The position numbers and the translations under genes are program-made. The notes below the pieces were generated by a model. The model did no database searches. It worked only from the letters and a program-made list of their open reading frames with translations, and had not been told where the DNA came from. DNA of 64,000 nucleotides from Orenia marismortui DSM 5156 (GTDB taxonomy: Bacteria > Bacillota > Halanaerobiia > Halobacteroidales > Halobacteroidaceae). The stretch is taken from positions 245,547 through 309,546 of the forward strand of contig NZ_KB900617.1 in the NCBI RefSeq assembly GCF_000379025.1, given 5' to 3'. Shown piece by piece: positions 8,826-18,508 of this stretch (position 1 is the stretch's first letter; the number at the start of each line of letters is the position of its first letter).

Positions 8826-9884
8826 TTAAAATTTAAAAGTTCCAGAAAGACTGACATAATCATCAGTATCTGCCGCTATATTCATATCTATAAAAGGAAG
8901 ATTTATTCCTAAGCCTCCTGTATAAATTCTATCTTCACCACTTTGTTCATAAGCACCTAATCTTAAAGAGATTAAATTAGCAATAATTCTCTTTTCTAAT
9001 CCTAGATGATAGATATAATCATCAGCACCTTCAGGCATTTCCACATCTGCTGCTACTGTTGCAGCAATTGGATATGGTAGCTTAGCAGCTGCTCCTAAAG
9101 TAACTATTCTCTCTAATTCATCTTCTAATCCATAATCATCTTCCCAATCTAGCTCTGAAACAACATTTCTTACACTTAAACCTATGTTCACCATATCAGT
9201 TACTTTAATCAATGCCCCAGCATCTAATCCATAACCAGTAGCATCAGTATTAATTTCTTCCTCTGTAAAAGTAGTACTACCATCATAAGTATAACTAACT
9301 CTATCATAACGACCATATAAATATTTAGCATTCATTCCTAAAGCTATAGAACCAATATTTAATGGAGGCTCTACTATATTAGTTCCCAAGGAAATAATAC
9401 CTTCTCCAATCACTTTATTAGAAGCTCCTCTACTAAATGAAGAATTTTCTGATACATCTCCTTGAGCAGAAGTTTCAAAATGACTATTAGAAATCATTCC
9501 TAAGCCTAAGCTATTTAGATTAAGAGTTAGCATTCCATCAAGATCTAGCTTAGTATCCTTTGGAAAATCTAAATTTTTAACAGCTTGAATCTTTTCTAAA
9601 TCAGTTCCTGCATTTTCTACAGTATCAATACTATCAATAAAGTCTTGGATTTCCTCTAAATCATCACCATTAAATTTTGCCCCAAGATTGGCTTGTAAAC
9701 CAAAGAGACCACTTTGAGTTAGCCCAGCTGGATTCCAATAAATTGCACTAGAATCATCTGCTACTGCTGTAAATGCGCCTCCCATACCATAAGCCTTTGC
9801 GCCAAATTTGTTAGCTGCATCAGCTGGATTAATAACTACTGTTAATAATAAAAGTACGATTACTAAAGTATAAATTTTCTTCAT
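8826..9884 (-). CDS. Outer-membrane beta-barrel protein, PorV/TraF-like
   Basis: 352 residues with a clear signal peptide (VIVLLLLTVV, then ADA cleavage site). The mature N-terminus has the motif AYGMGGAFTAVADDSSAIYWNPAGL seen in PorV/PorQ/UPF0164/TraF_2 barrels. The rest alternates short amphipathic strands and acidic loops, and the protein ends in SGTFKF, a C-terminal aromatic as in outer-membrane barrels. Single-gene unit. The presence of such a barrel supports a diderm cell envelope. The substrate or partner is unknown. Confidence 0.72.
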   Translation of the reverse strand: MKKIYTLVIVLLLLTVVINPADAANKFGAKAYGMGGAFTAVADDSSAIYWNPAGLTQSGLFGLQANLGAKFNGDDLEEIQDFIDSIDTVENAGTDLEKIQAVKNLDFPKDTKLDLDGMLTLNLNSLGLGMISNSHFETSAQGDVSENSSFSRGASNKVIGEGIISLGTNIVEPPLNIGSIALGMNAKYLYGRYDRVSYTYDGSTTFTEEEINTDATGYGLDAGALIKVTDMVNIGLSVRNVVSELDWEDDYGLEDELERIVTLGAAAKLPYPIAATVAADVEMPEGADDYIYHLGLEKRIIANLISLRLGAYEQSGEDRIYTGGLGINLPFIDMNIAADTDDYVSLSGTFKF

Positions 9885-10181
9885 TTTTATCCCTACCTTT
9901 CATACTATTTTAAAATTAGCTACTTAATTGATATAATTCTTGACCTAGTATTTAAATCCTCTTTTTAAATTATTTATATGATGTAGTAAATCATTAATAA
10001 TTTTATTCTAACATAACTTCAATTAATCTTATGTGTCTTTTCATACCTTTTCAAAACATAGATTATTTTTCTTTAATAGATCAAAAATACTCTTAATCTA
10101 ATTATAAAGTAGTAGTAAAAGGTAAATTGTCAAAGTTAACAATTTAAGTTATTTGTTTCTTGCTAAAATTCCAATTAAAAA
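9885..10181. other. Intergenic stretch upstream of the outer-membrane protein gene
   Basis: About 300 A+T-rich bases holding no ORF with a ribosome site. On the minus strand a TATAAT (near 10100) and a TTGACA (near 10130) occur but are 21 bases apart, too far for a confident promoter. Confidence 0.4.
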
Positions 10182-10215
10182 AGAATAAGCGTTAGATTAA
10201 TCTAACGCTTATTCT
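10182..10215 (-). terminator. Terminator of the first GH13 gene
   Basis: Perfect 34-base palindrome (17-base arms, AGAATAAGCGTTAGATT and complement), followed on the minus strand by six T residues. It lies about 20 bases after the stop codon of the GH13 gene. Confidence 0.88.
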
Positions 10216-10233
10216 ACGATAAACATAATTTAA

Positions 10234-12078
10234 TTATCTAACACTTAAAAATCGTCCAGTCAAAGCATCTACAGGAATATCATAACTACCTGAACCTATT
10301 ATCTCTTCACCTGTTAATAGATCTACTAACTTACTTCCTCCAACATTAGATACTGAGATTGTAGTTTCACTTGTACCTGCATTCAATACATATACTATCC
10401 TATCTCCTGTATCAGGATCAACTTTAAGATCTGCATATTTAGTTGTACCTGCTATCAGATTAGTTCTTTCTCCATTCCATAATGCAGGATTATTATCCCT
10501 CATCTTCATCAGTCTACTAAGATAATTTTTCAAATCTTTCTCTTGAGGAGTAAAACCAGCAACCTTAGCTGAATCTCTAGCAGCATGGTCATCATAGATT
10601 TTTTCTCCATCAACAATATCTTGTTCATTGATAAACCCTTCTACCTCTCTACCAATCTCATCTCCATAATAAATAGTAATTGGTCCTGTATATGATGCCA
10701 TAAAACTAAAAGCTGCTTTATGTCGTTTCCAATAATCAGGATGTTCTTTGCCATAGCCTAAATGTGGTGCCCTTTGAATTAAGTCACCAAAACGAACTAC
10801 ATCATGGGTCGTTAACATAAGATTTGGTTGAGCATCATCAGGATATTGCTCGTGATTACCATATCCATAAGCTCCATTTAATTTAGATACAGGTTGATTA
10901 TATCCATAAGATACAGATGTATCTTCTTGACTGGCCAACACTTGAACTAAGGAATATCTCAATGGAAAATTAAAAATTGATTTCAAGCCATCTTGACTAT
11001 AACCGATACTGTTTATCTCTTTTCCAGAACCATCCCATATCTCACCAACTAAGTAGCCCAATGTTCCCCATTCTTCTCCACGGGCTTTTCTTTCTTCACA
11101 AACTTCTTCTACTGCTTTTCTTATATCATACAAATAGTTAGTTCCACCTTGATTCATTTGAAAGGCCTGATCCAATCTCCAACCATCAATTTCATACTCT
11201 TCAATCCAATAAGTAGCTACATCTTTGAAATACTCTAAACTCTCTGGGTATTTCACCTTATTACCATACCATTGGCTATCATAATCAACTACACCTTCTA
11301 TAGGATCTGATCCATGATGTCCAAAGACTCCATCCATGAATACATATAACCCTAATTCATGAGCTTTATCTACTAACTCTCTTAAATCCTCATTAGTTCC
11401 AAATTTAGGGTCAACATTATAAAAATCATCAGGAAAATAACCTGTCGCTTGTCCTTTTACTAGACCAGTTTTTGAATCAAATATTGGAGTCATCCAAATA
11501 GCATTAACTCCAAGCCCCTTAATATACTCTAAAGAATTAATAATACCTCTCAAATCACCATTATGATGACTTGGCCCATAACCTGTTCCATATCCACCTG
11601 GCTCTCCATCTCGAAAGGCTTCTACCATAATTTCATATATTCTCAAATTATTGAAATCACTTCTCTTTTCTATCTTTGAAAAGTTATCTGCTCCTACAGT
11701 AATACTAGTTGAGTCTATAATAGTAGCAGAAGCAATGTAAAGATCTTTTTCTTTTGAGCTTTCTGCCTTAGCAATTACATTATAAGTATTTCCCTTTAGA
11801 TCTGAAAAAGGAAAAGATAACAAGCCATTCTCATCTATATCACTTACTGCTTCAGTTTTAGAAGCTATATATTCTTCCATATCTGTATTCCTAAGTGAAA
11901 CTGTAATTTTTTCTATAGCACTATCACTAGGCACTTTAACATTTACCATCACATTTTTTATTGCTTCTACTGCTATATCTTCACTAGTATTCTCTTTATC
12001 ACATCCTACAAATAAGCCTAGACTTAATATCAGTATAGATAATAAAATAATCTTTTTACTGTTTATCATTTTTCTCAT
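10234..12078 (-). CDS. Secreted GH13 alpha-amylase-family lipoprotein
   Basis: 614 residues. The lipobox LFVGC near residue 25 predicts a lipoprotein. Residues about 40-140 form an N-terminal beta domain, and then comes a GH13 (beta/alpha)8 barrel. Conserved regions: I DGVFGHH, II GWRLDQAF (nucleophile Asp), III VGEIWDG (acid/base Glu), IV LTTHDVVRF (second Asp). Region I has Gly where DAVFNH is usual. The C-terminus is a beta-domain. It should cleave alpha-glucans outside the cytoplasmic membrane. GGAGG lies 9 bases before the ATG. It is followed by a perfect terminator, and a hairpin repeat separates it from the upstream kinase gene. Confidence 0.85.
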   Translation of the reverse strand: MRKMINSKKIILLSILILSLGLFVGCDKENTSEDIAVEAIKNVMVNVKVPSDSAIEKITVSLRNTDMEEYIASKTEAVSDIDENGLLSFPFSDLKGNTYNVIAKAESSKEKDLYIASATIIDSTSITVGADNFSKIEKRSDFNNLRIYEIMVEAFRDGEPGGYGTGYGPSHHNGDLRGIINSLEYIKGLGVNAIWMTPIFDSKTGLVKGQATGYFPDDFYNVDPKFGTNEDLRELVDKAHELGLYVFMDGVFGHHGSDPIEGVVDYDSQWYGNKVKYPESLEYFKDVATYWIEEYEIDGWRLDQAFQMNQGGTNYLYDIRKAVEEVCEERKARGEEWGTLGYLVGEIWDGSGKEINSIGYSQDGLKSIFNFPLRYSLVQVLASQEDTSVSYGYNQPVSKLNGAYGYGNHEQYPDDAQPNLMLTTHDVVRFGDLIQRAPHLGYGKEHPDYWKRHKAAFSFMASYTGPITIYYGDEIGREVEGFINEQDIVDGEKIYDDHAARDSAKVAGFTPQEKDLKNYLSRLMKMRDNNPALWNGERTNLIAGTTKYADLKVDPDTGDRIVYVLNAGTSETTISVSNVGGSKLVDLLTGEEIIGSGSYDIPVDALTGRFLSVR

Positions 12079-12142
12079 AAGTATTTACCTCCATTAATTT
12101 ATTTAAGTTAATCTAATTACTAATAAAATTGATTTAATAGAT

Positions 12143-12247
12143 AGATAAAGCGACAGTTTCGGCGATAGGAGATAGGTGATAGGTATTAGGAAAAACTAAC
12201 TGCCAACTCCTAGCACCTAAAGCCAAAAAGTGTCACTTTATACCCAC
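12143..12247. repeat. Heptad-hairpin intergenic repeat, copy A
   Basis: About 105 bases ending in the family's terminal motifs (AGATAAAGCGACAG at the left, TGTCACTTTATACCC at the right). The inner arms are runs of heptamers such as GGTGATA and complementary CTAACTGCC/CTAGCACC. Same orientation as copy D and opposite to B, C and E. Confidence 0.75.
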
Positions 12248-12289
12248 CAACTGTCACTAGCTATATTCAATCTTAATCAGTATAAATCA

Positions 12290-13177
12290 TTACCCATAAT
12301 ACTTATCATATTCTACCTCAATCAAATCTTCATTTAATTTTTCATAAGCCAGTTCATAAGATGTGATACATAAGCCAGCTACAATCGTTCCTATTCTTAA
12401 AGATCTTTCTATACAGTATCCCTTTGAAAATCCATATAAAAAGCCAGCAAAAAAGCTATCCCCTGCTCCATTGCTATCAAGCATTTCATAATCAGCAATA
12501 ATTGGAACCTCTATCCACTCACCATCTTTAGTTAAAGCAGTTGCTCCGTCTTTCCCATGGGTACAGACAACTAACTTTTTCCCTTTATTAATCATCTTCT
12601 CCATAAATTCTTTATAATTATCTAAACTGTCAGAACTCATAAATAGATAATCAGCAGATTCGATAAAGTCTTGATGATATTCATTTTCTCCATCATAATC
12701 ATGAATATCACACCAAATTTCTTTATTACATTTTTTCGCTACAGGTATTAACTCTCTAGCATAGTTAATAATATTCAAGATAAGATAATCACTATCTTTT
12801 ACTTTCTCTTCTAACTTACTATAATCAATTACTGGTTCAAAAGTAGCATAAGAAGTATAGATACTAATTCTACTACCATCTTTATCTATAATATTAGTAT
12901 GCCTTTCTGTACCCTTAGGATCAATATCATAGATAAAATCAATCTTTTTATCTGCAAATGACTCTTTAACCTTTTCCCCATAAATATCTTTACCTATCAT
13001 AGCATGAAAGACTGTACTAAAACCTAATCTCCCTAAATTCAATGCCTTTCCAACCCCAGTTGAGCCGACAGTTTCATTAAAATCTCTACTAAAAAATGTT
13101 CCACTTCCCTCAGGCAAATCATCTATATAAATAATCGAATCATAAGATGCTCCTCCAACTACTAATAACTTTTTCAT
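12290..13177 (-). CDS. PfkB-family carbohydrate kinase
   Basis: About 295 residues. N-terminal VVGGASYDSI and the C-terminal PfkB signature SNGAGDSFFAGFLYG, with the catalytic Asp in GAGD near residue 240, define a ribokinase/fructokinase-like sugar kinase. Start placed at ATG 13177, 9 bases after AAGGAG; an ATG three codons earlier lies too close to the ribosome site. It lies between two GH13 lipoprotein genes but is separated from both by hairpin repeats, so cotranscription is uncertain. The substrate cannot be told from sequence. Confidence 0.8.
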   Translation of the reverse strand: MKKLLVVGGASYDSIIYIDDLPEGSGTFFSRDFNETVGSTGVGKALNLGRLGFSTVFHAMIGKDIYGEKVKESFADKKIDFIYDIDPKGTERHTNIIDKDGSRISIYTSYATFEPVIDYSKLEEKVKDSDYLILNIINYARELIPVAKKCNKEIWCDIHDYDGENEYHQDFIESADYLFMSSDSLDNYKEFMEKMINKGKKLVVCTHGKDGATALTKDGEWIEVPIIADYEMLDSNGAGDSFFAGFLYGFSKGYCIERSLRIGTIVAGLCITSYELAYEKLNEDLIEVEYDKYYG

Positions 13178-13240
13178 AGTGCTCATCTCCTTATTTATAC
13201 TGATTAAATTTCTAGCTATCCAATCCTAAAGTAAAATAAA

Positions 13241-13355
13241 ATGGGTATAAAGAGACACTTTTAGGTGCTAGGTGATAGGTCATAGGAGTTAGTAAGATCT
13301 TTCTATGTCCTAGCTCCTAACGCCTAACTCCGAAACTGTCGCTTTATCTTTCTAT
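13241..13355. repeat. Heptad-hairpin intergenic repeat, copy B
   Basis: 115 bases, starting ATGGGTATAAAGAGACAC and ending TGTCGCTTTATCTTTCTAT. The left arm is a run of heptamers (GGTGCTA, GGTGATA, GGTCATA, GGAGTTA) and the right arm the complementary type (TAGCTCC, TAACGCC, TAACTCC). It matches copy C at 54384-54498 at all but one base. Confidence 0.9.
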
Positions 13356-13365
13356 GACGTCAAAT

Positions 13366-15165
13366 TCAAATTACTGGTACCCAAACACTCCATCCAGTAT
13401 TCTCATCATTTCTAACCTTAAATTCACCATATCCCTCTCCATCAGTAACTACTCTTCCCTCAATATTACCAGTAATATCATAAAATTCAGTATTACTCTT
13501 ACCTGAATCTATTCTCTTAGTAGTCAAATCACCAGAAGTACCCTGAGATATCATCATAACTAGACCAGTACTTGGAATATTTTTTAATCCTTCTCTAACA
13601 TAAGAATAGGTATCTCTATCATTATTCTCCACTTCCCGACCAGGTCCATAGGCATAATGAGTCCTAGCCTCAAGTAATTTATCAAGTCCAGATTTCATAT
13701 TATCCTGATAATAATCTTTCCAATAAACCATAGGAAGCCCTGTTTCTCTAAGTAAAATATAAGTGTAGGCTTGATATTTCCTTTTAGTTATTGGGTAGGT
13801 ATATTCCTTATGGTCACGCCCTGTATCATGATTATCTACAAAAGTAACAGCTTTATTGGAGGACCTTCTGTTATTTACTAAACCAGCTCTAGATAAAGCT
13901 GCCATATTCAAACTACCATCTCTCATCTTTTCAAAATAATTTTTTCTTAAAGGAAAGTCAAAAACTGTTAAATCTGGATGGTTAACATCATATAAGAAGA
14001 AGTTCAATCCCATAGTATTTCTAATCCAAGCTTCCCCTACAAAAAAAGTTTTCTTTTCTGTATTTTGCTGTACATAAGAAAGCCACTGCTTCATATATTC
14101 AGACTCTGTATGTTGGATCGTATCAATTCTAAAACCATCAAACCCTATTTGATTTATGATCCATGCTCCCCATTCTTTAAGTTCATGACGAACATTTTCA
14201 TTCTCATAATCAACATCTAAAGCCATTAAATAATCTTTAGCATAACTATTATCCCAGCTCTTACCTAAAAATAAATTACCCTTTAATGATTCTTTTCCCA
14301 CAAGATGATCAACACCATCAAAGGCTCTCCAATCCCATTGCCATTCTTGAGCTCTACTATAATATTTCTCTCTCCCTTTTAAAGGAGAAAGCTTAGTATA
14401 TGCCTTTGCCTTTTCTCCAGTTGCTAGTGGAACTACTTCTAAATTCTGATTGCCTGCTGCTATCCGATGGTTAAAGACTACATCATAATAAGCTTTAATG
14501 CCAACTTGATGCAAACTATCTATAGCTTCTTCTAATTCTTCTTTAGTACCATATTTAGTTCTAATAGACCCAGCTTGATCAAACTCCCCCAAATCCCATA
14601 AATCATAAGTTCCATATCCTTCATCAATGGGCTCATGAACCTTATTAGCTGGAGGAAACCATAATTCACTAATTCCTACACTAGCCAACTCTTCAGAGCG
14701 CTGACCTAATAGCTGCCAAAAATTATGTTCTTCAGGATATTTTTTAGCATACTCACCTTTATCCAGCTCCCAATAGAAGGCTTGCATTAAAGTTGGATTA
14801 CTAGCTAATAACTCTTTTTTAAGATTCAAACTGTTACCTTGTTTATCGCTTACTTTTAAAAATATTTGATAGACTGAACCTGCTTCTAAGCTTAGATTAG
14901 AAATACTAATCTTATTTCCTTCATTAGATAAATCAAAGTCTTTAATTTCAACTTGCTTTTCTTTAATTATAGCCTCAATCTGCTTAATTTCATGATTAAA
15001 TTCAACCTTAACTGTACTTAAAGAAGATAAAATAACTTTATCATCAAGTATATTAGAATCAACTACCATTAGTTTGTCTTGCTTACAACCTGTTAATAAG
15101 AGTAATATTATAGTAAAAACCACTATTAATAAATTCATCTGTTTTCTTATTATTTTTACCTTCAT
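13366..15165 (-). CDS. Secreted GH13 alpha-amylase lipoprotein
   Basis: 599 residues with a lipobox (LLLTGC) near residue 27 and a short N-terminal Ig-like domain (about 40-120). The catalytic barrel resembles liquefying/GH13_5-type alpha-amylases: LMQAFYWE start, region I YYDVVFNH, region II GFRIDTIQH with nucleophile Asp, region III VGEAW with acid/base Glu, and region IV FVDNHDTG. A C-terminal beta domain follows. It differs clearly from the other GH13 gene, so the two probably attack different bonds or chain lengths. GGGAGG precedes the ATG. Predicted to act outside the cytoplasmic membrane on starch or glycogen. Confidence 0.88.
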   Translation of the reverse strand: MKVKIIRKQMNLLIVVFTIILLLLTGCKQDKLMVVDSNILDDKVILSSLSTVKVEFNHEIKQIEAIIKEKQVEIKDFDLSNEGNKISISNLSLEAGSVYQIFLKVSDKQGNSLNLKKELLASNPTLMQAFYWELDKGEYAKKYPEEHNFWQLLGQRSEELASVGISELWFPPANKVHEPIDEGYGTYDLWDLGEFDQAGSIRTKYGTKEELEEAIDSLHQVGIKAYYDVVFNHRIAAGNQNLEVVPLATGEKAKAYTKLSPLKGREKYYSRAQEWQWDWRAFDGVDHLVGKESLKGNLFLGKSWDNSYAKDYLMALDVDYENENVRHELKEWGAWIINQIGFDGFRIDTIQHTESEYMKQWLSYVQQNTEKKTFFVGEAWIRNTMGLNFFLYDVNHPDLTVFDFPLRKNYFEKMRDGSLNMAALSRAGLVNNRRSSNKAVTFVDNHDTGRDHKEYTYPITKRKYQAYTYILLRETGLPMVYWKDYYQDNMKSGLDKLLEARTHYAYGPGREVENNDRDTYSYVREGLKNIPSTGLVMMISQGTSGDLTTKRIDSGKSNTEFYDITGNIEGRVVTDGEGYGEFKVRNDENTGWSVWVPVI

Positions 15166-15259
15166 TTTTAGATAACCTCCCTTTAATTACCTCAAATAAG
15201 AACTAGATATAATATTTTTAATTATTATAGACTCAATTTAAATAAACTCCCATGTTCTG

Positions 15260-16480
15260 TTAATTCTCTTCTTTATTTAATACAATTTCTCCATTATGTA
15301 CAACCATATATGTCTCTTCTAAAGTCTCAATATCTTTTAATGGATTCCCAGAAACAATTAATATATCTGCAATCTTCCCTTCTTCTAGAGTTCCAAGATC
15401 CTCTTCTCTATCAGATACGAAAGCTCCATTTTTGGTTCCAGCAACAATGATATCCATATTAGACATACCTGCTTTTTTCATTAATTTGACTTCCGTAATT
15501 GGAAAACCACTATCAAAAGTACATTCATAACCTCCAAAGTCAGTTCCTAAAGCAACTTTTCCTCCTGCTTTATAAAACTTGGCAAGATTCATTCTAGTTA
15601 TAAAATTATAATTCAAATGATATATTCTACCTACACGATTCCATACTTCCAAAGTTGGAAGCAAATAAATGTTTTTATCAACAATCTGCTTAATGATTTT
15701 ATCATTTAAAGGGGTCAGAACCATGTGAGCAATATCATCAACACCTAGTTTAACTACCCATTGCAGATATTCAGTATTAGTAATATGAACTGATGTCTTT
15801 ATTCCTCTAGCATGTGCAGTATCTACAATAGCCTTCACCTGCTCAAAGGTCGGCATTTCCCAGCTACGATTCTGGTCAAAATCTGTAATTGCAAATTTTA
15901 TAATATCAATATTATCATCTATATAGCCATTAACCATCTCCTTAGCCTCTGCTAAAGAATGGAAAGTAGCATTACCATAACCTCCTGGCACCCCTAATAT
16001 AGGTGATGCCGATATCACTCTAGCCAAGTCTGTTCTTTGATTGAATTTATCTCTTCTAGCAATAGCCTCTCTAGCATCTATTTGTGGTGATAAATCTCTA
16101 ACTGTAGTAACTCCTGCATTTAGCCAGTTTTTTAAATTATCTTCTGTATAAGCATGATGAACATGGGCATTTATAAAACCTGGCAAAAGAGTTTTGCCCT
16201 TTAAATTAATCTTTGTAGCACCTTTAGGAATTTTAATTTGATTACTTTTCCCAAGCTTCTTTATTCTTTCACCTTCAACCAAAACAACACCATCTTCTAT
16301 TGGTTTTGCACCTGTACCATCGATAATGGTAGCATTATAAAAGGCTAATAATCTTTGATTAGAATTATCTAGATTACTTCCTCTAGTATTGATATCTTTA
16401 GTATTTAAACTATATAAACTTAGTAATAGAAGACAAAGAATAATTAATAAACTGAGAAAATGAAACTTTCTTTCAGACAA
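15260..16480 (-). CDS. Membrane-anchored amidohydrolase
   Basis: 406 residues with one N-terminal hydrophobic segment (LLIILCLLLLSLYSL) that may anchor it outside the membrane. It has an amidohydrolase metal site: HVHHAY near residue 105, a conserved Lys in DIIKFAI near 195, VHITN near 230, HMVL near 250, and GTDFGG near 310. The C-terminal GTLEEGKIADILIV is typical of imidazolonepropionase/prolidase-like members. The start appears to be TTG behind GGAGG. Substrate unknown. It lies between the glucan genes and a nucleotidyltransferase. Confidence 0.75.
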   Translation of the reverse strand: MSERKFHFLSLLIILCLLLLSLYSLNTKDINTRGSNLDNSNQRLLAFYNATIIDGTGAKPIEDGVVLVEGERIKKLGKSNQIKIPKGATKINLKGKTLLPGFINAHVHHAYTEDNLKNWLNAGVTTVRDLSPQIDAREAIARRDKFNQRTDLARVISASPILGVPGGYGNATFHSLAEAKEMVNGYIDDNIDIIKFAITDFDQNRSWEMPTFEQVKAIVDTAHARGIKTSVHITNTEYLQWVVKLGVDDIAHMVLTPLNDKIIKQIVDKNIYLLPTLEVWNRVGRIYHLNYNFITRMNLAKFYKAGGKVALGTDFGGYECTFDSGFPITEVKLMKKAGMSNMDIIVAGTKNGAFVSDREEDLGTLEEGKIADILIVSGNPLKDIETLEETYMVVHNGEIVLNKEEN

Positions 16481-16568
16481 GATATCTCCTCCAATTTTGA
16501 TAAATTAAAATAAATTTTTATCAAAAACCTTTAATTATCTTCTACATCTTTGGAGATGAATTATAAAT

Positions 16569-17348
16569 TTAATTATCAGCCTTCAATTCAGTTGCTAAAT
16601 TAATAATCACTTGCTTCATGGCTTGATTAATCTCAAAATTATCGTCCATAAACTCAACAATTGCTATAGCTGACTCAGGACATCTATCATAGCCTTGTAC
16701 CATATCAGACAATTCTTTTGCAATCTCAGGATAACGCTTTTCATACCTGCGTTCATTCTGGTATTTATCCTTATAATAATCTACTTCATCAGTAATGAAA
16801 TTAGAGAGAGATAACATATTATCTAATGCATAACTCTGTATAAATCTAGTTGCTGATAGTTTTTCTCCTCTAGCAAATCTAGTTAAGCCTACATAAAGGC
16901 AAGTTAAAGCCTCACCAATAGCCCAATCTTTAGATTGAGGCTTCCATCTTATATCTTTATCCTGAGGAGAACAGATACTTTCATCAAAACCCTCCTCCTT
17001 CCAAACTATTCTACCTTCTGCAAAATCAATCTCTGCTAACTCTTTCTCTTCAAATACAGCAAATTCACAATAGATCCCATCCTTATACAGTAACTTATAA
17101 CCGTCATCAGTATTCTGAAAATGATATGCTACTGGTGAAATTGAGGTAAGCCAATCTAAATCATCAATAAATCTCATCTTACTACCCTCTTTAGCTATAA
17201 CAAAAAAGTCTAGATCTGAATACTCATCTAACCTATCTAACTCCTTTCCTACAGAACCAAGCCCCAATAATGCCAATGCCTCACCAGTACTTTCAAGGGA
17301 TTTTCCAATCTGATTCAATCTCCTAAGTAATAATTCTTTTTTACTCAT
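16569..17348 (-). CDS. Nucleotidyltransferase-fold protein
   Basis: 259 residues from ATG 17348, which has GGAGG 9 bases upstream; the frame extends to a TTG at 17378 that overlaps an operator. The polymerase-beta-like motif is present: LGLGSVGKELDRLDEYSDLD near residue 40 (GS-x9-DxD), followed by a helical C-terminal domain as in kanamycin-type nucleotidyltransferases. It may adenylylate a small molecule, but resistance cannot be claimed. A perfect LacI/CcpA-type operator lies just upstream, and the LacI-family regulator is the next gene upstream. Confidence 0.68.
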   Translation of the reverse strand: MSKKELLLRRLNQIGKSLESTGEALALLGLGSVGKELDRLDEYSDLDFFVIAKEGSKMRFIDDLDWLTSISPVAYHFQNTDDGYKLLYKDGIYCEFAVFEEKELAEIDFAEGRIVWKEEGFDESICSPQDKDIRWKPQSKDWAIGEALTCLYVGLTRFARGEKLSATRFIQSYALDNMLSLSNFITDEVDYYKDKYQNERRYEKRYPEIAKELSDMVQGYDRCPESAIAIVEFMDDNFEINQAMKQVIINLATELKADN

Positions 17349-17363
17349 AATTATTTTCCTCCT

Positions 17364-17377
17364 TGTAAACGTTTTCA
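17364..17377. promoter_or_regulatory. LacI/CcpA-type operator upstream of the nucleotidyltransferase gene
   Basis: TGAAAACGTTTACA on the minus strand fits the cre consensus TGWAANCGNTNWCA at every position. It lies directly before the ribosome site, where a bound repressor would block expression. The same site type occurs upstream of the neighbouring LacI gene. Confidence 0.7.
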
Positions 17378-17425
17378 AATTAACTTAAATAAAAACTTAT
17401 CGATAGTGATCACTTTTAATCTCTG

Positions 17426-18436
17426 TTAATCCTTATTTAAAGACTTTACACTATCTCTAATTACTAATTCCTGTTCTATTATTAATTTCTTAGTCTTCAA
17501 ATCTTTATTATCAATATACTCAAATAACAATTTAATAGCTTCACCACCCATATGATATAACTCCTGCTTAACTGTAGTTAGCTTAGGTATAAAGTGCTGT
17601 GCCATCTCTATATCATCTATGCCCATTACAGAAATATCCTCTGGAACCTCTATTCCCTTTTCTTTCAAGCAGTTTATTGCTCCAATAGCAGTTCCATCAT
17701 TAGAAGCTAATACAGCTGTTGGTGATTCCTTTGACTGACTTAAAATATTCTCCATCGCCTCATATCCTGATTCAATGGAATAATCACTTCCTTGCACATA
17801 ACCCTCTTTAATCTCCAAATTATTTCTTCCCATTATATCCTTATAGGCCTGATATCTTTTTTCTCCTTCTAAATCATAATAAGGAGCTTTTATAAAGGCT
17901 ATCTTTTGATGCCCACAATTTACAAGATACTTCATTGCCTTTACTGCCCCACCATAATTATCAGGTAAGACACTTGAAATACTTAATTCTTCAATAGCTT
18001 GATCTAATAATACTATAGGAATTTCTCTATTTATCTTCTTAATATTCTCTTTCTTATCTTCTGTCATCTTTCCTACAAAATAAATTATACCCTCTACTTG
18101 ACTCTTATAAAGCATATTAAGGTTCTCTAACTCTCCTTCAAATCTACCTACAGAACTTGTAATCATAACTCTATACCCCTTTTGATTACAATGATTAATG
18201 ATAGCATCAACTTGTTCTGTATAATAATCCGTAAATTTGGGTAAAAGTAACCCTATAATATTAGACTTCTTACTAGATAACCCACGAGCAATTAAGTTAG
18301 GCTTATATTCATGCTCTTTGATAATCTTTTTAACCTTTTTCCTAACTTCATCCCTTACCCCAGGCTTATCATTTACTACCCTAGATACTGTAGCAATTGA
18401 AACACCTGCGATTTTAGCTATATCTTTAATCTTCAT
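17426..18436 (-). CDS. LacI-family transcriptional regulator
   Basis: About 336 residues. The N-terminal helix-turn-helix (KDIAKIAGVSIATVSRVVN) with hinge sequence (HEYKPNLIARGLSSKKS) and a periplasmic-binding-like effector domain (IIGLLLPKFTDYY onward) are of normal LacI length. ATG 18436 is preferred to the GTG at 18448, which is one base from AGGAAG. Matching palindromes upstream of this gene (18509-18522) and of the next gene (17364-17377) suggest self-regulation and control of the nucleotidyltransferase. Local context suggests a sugar effector. The hinge does not by itself tell it from CcpA. Confidence 0.85.
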   Translation of the reverse strand: MKIKDIAKIAGVSIATVSRVVNDKPGVRDEVRKKVKKIIKEHEYKPNLIARGLSSKKSNIIGLLLPKFTDYYTEQVDAIINHCNQKGYRVMITSSVGRFEGELENLNMLYKSQVEGIIYFVGKMTEDKKENIKKINREIPIVLLDQAIEELSISSVLPDNYGGAVKAMKYLVNCGHQKIAFIKAPYYDLEGEKRYQAYKDIMGRNNLEIKEGYVQGSDYSIESGYEAMENILSQSKESPTAVLASNDGTAIGAINCLKEKGIEVPEDISVMGIDDIEMAQHFIPKLTTVKQELYHMGGEAIKLLFEYIDNKDLKTKKLIIEQELVIRDSVKSLNKD

Positions 18437-18508
18437 TACAAAATTCACTTCCTTATAATCTTCATACTATAATAATATCCCTATTTTTCCATTATGTCAA
18501 GACTTTTT

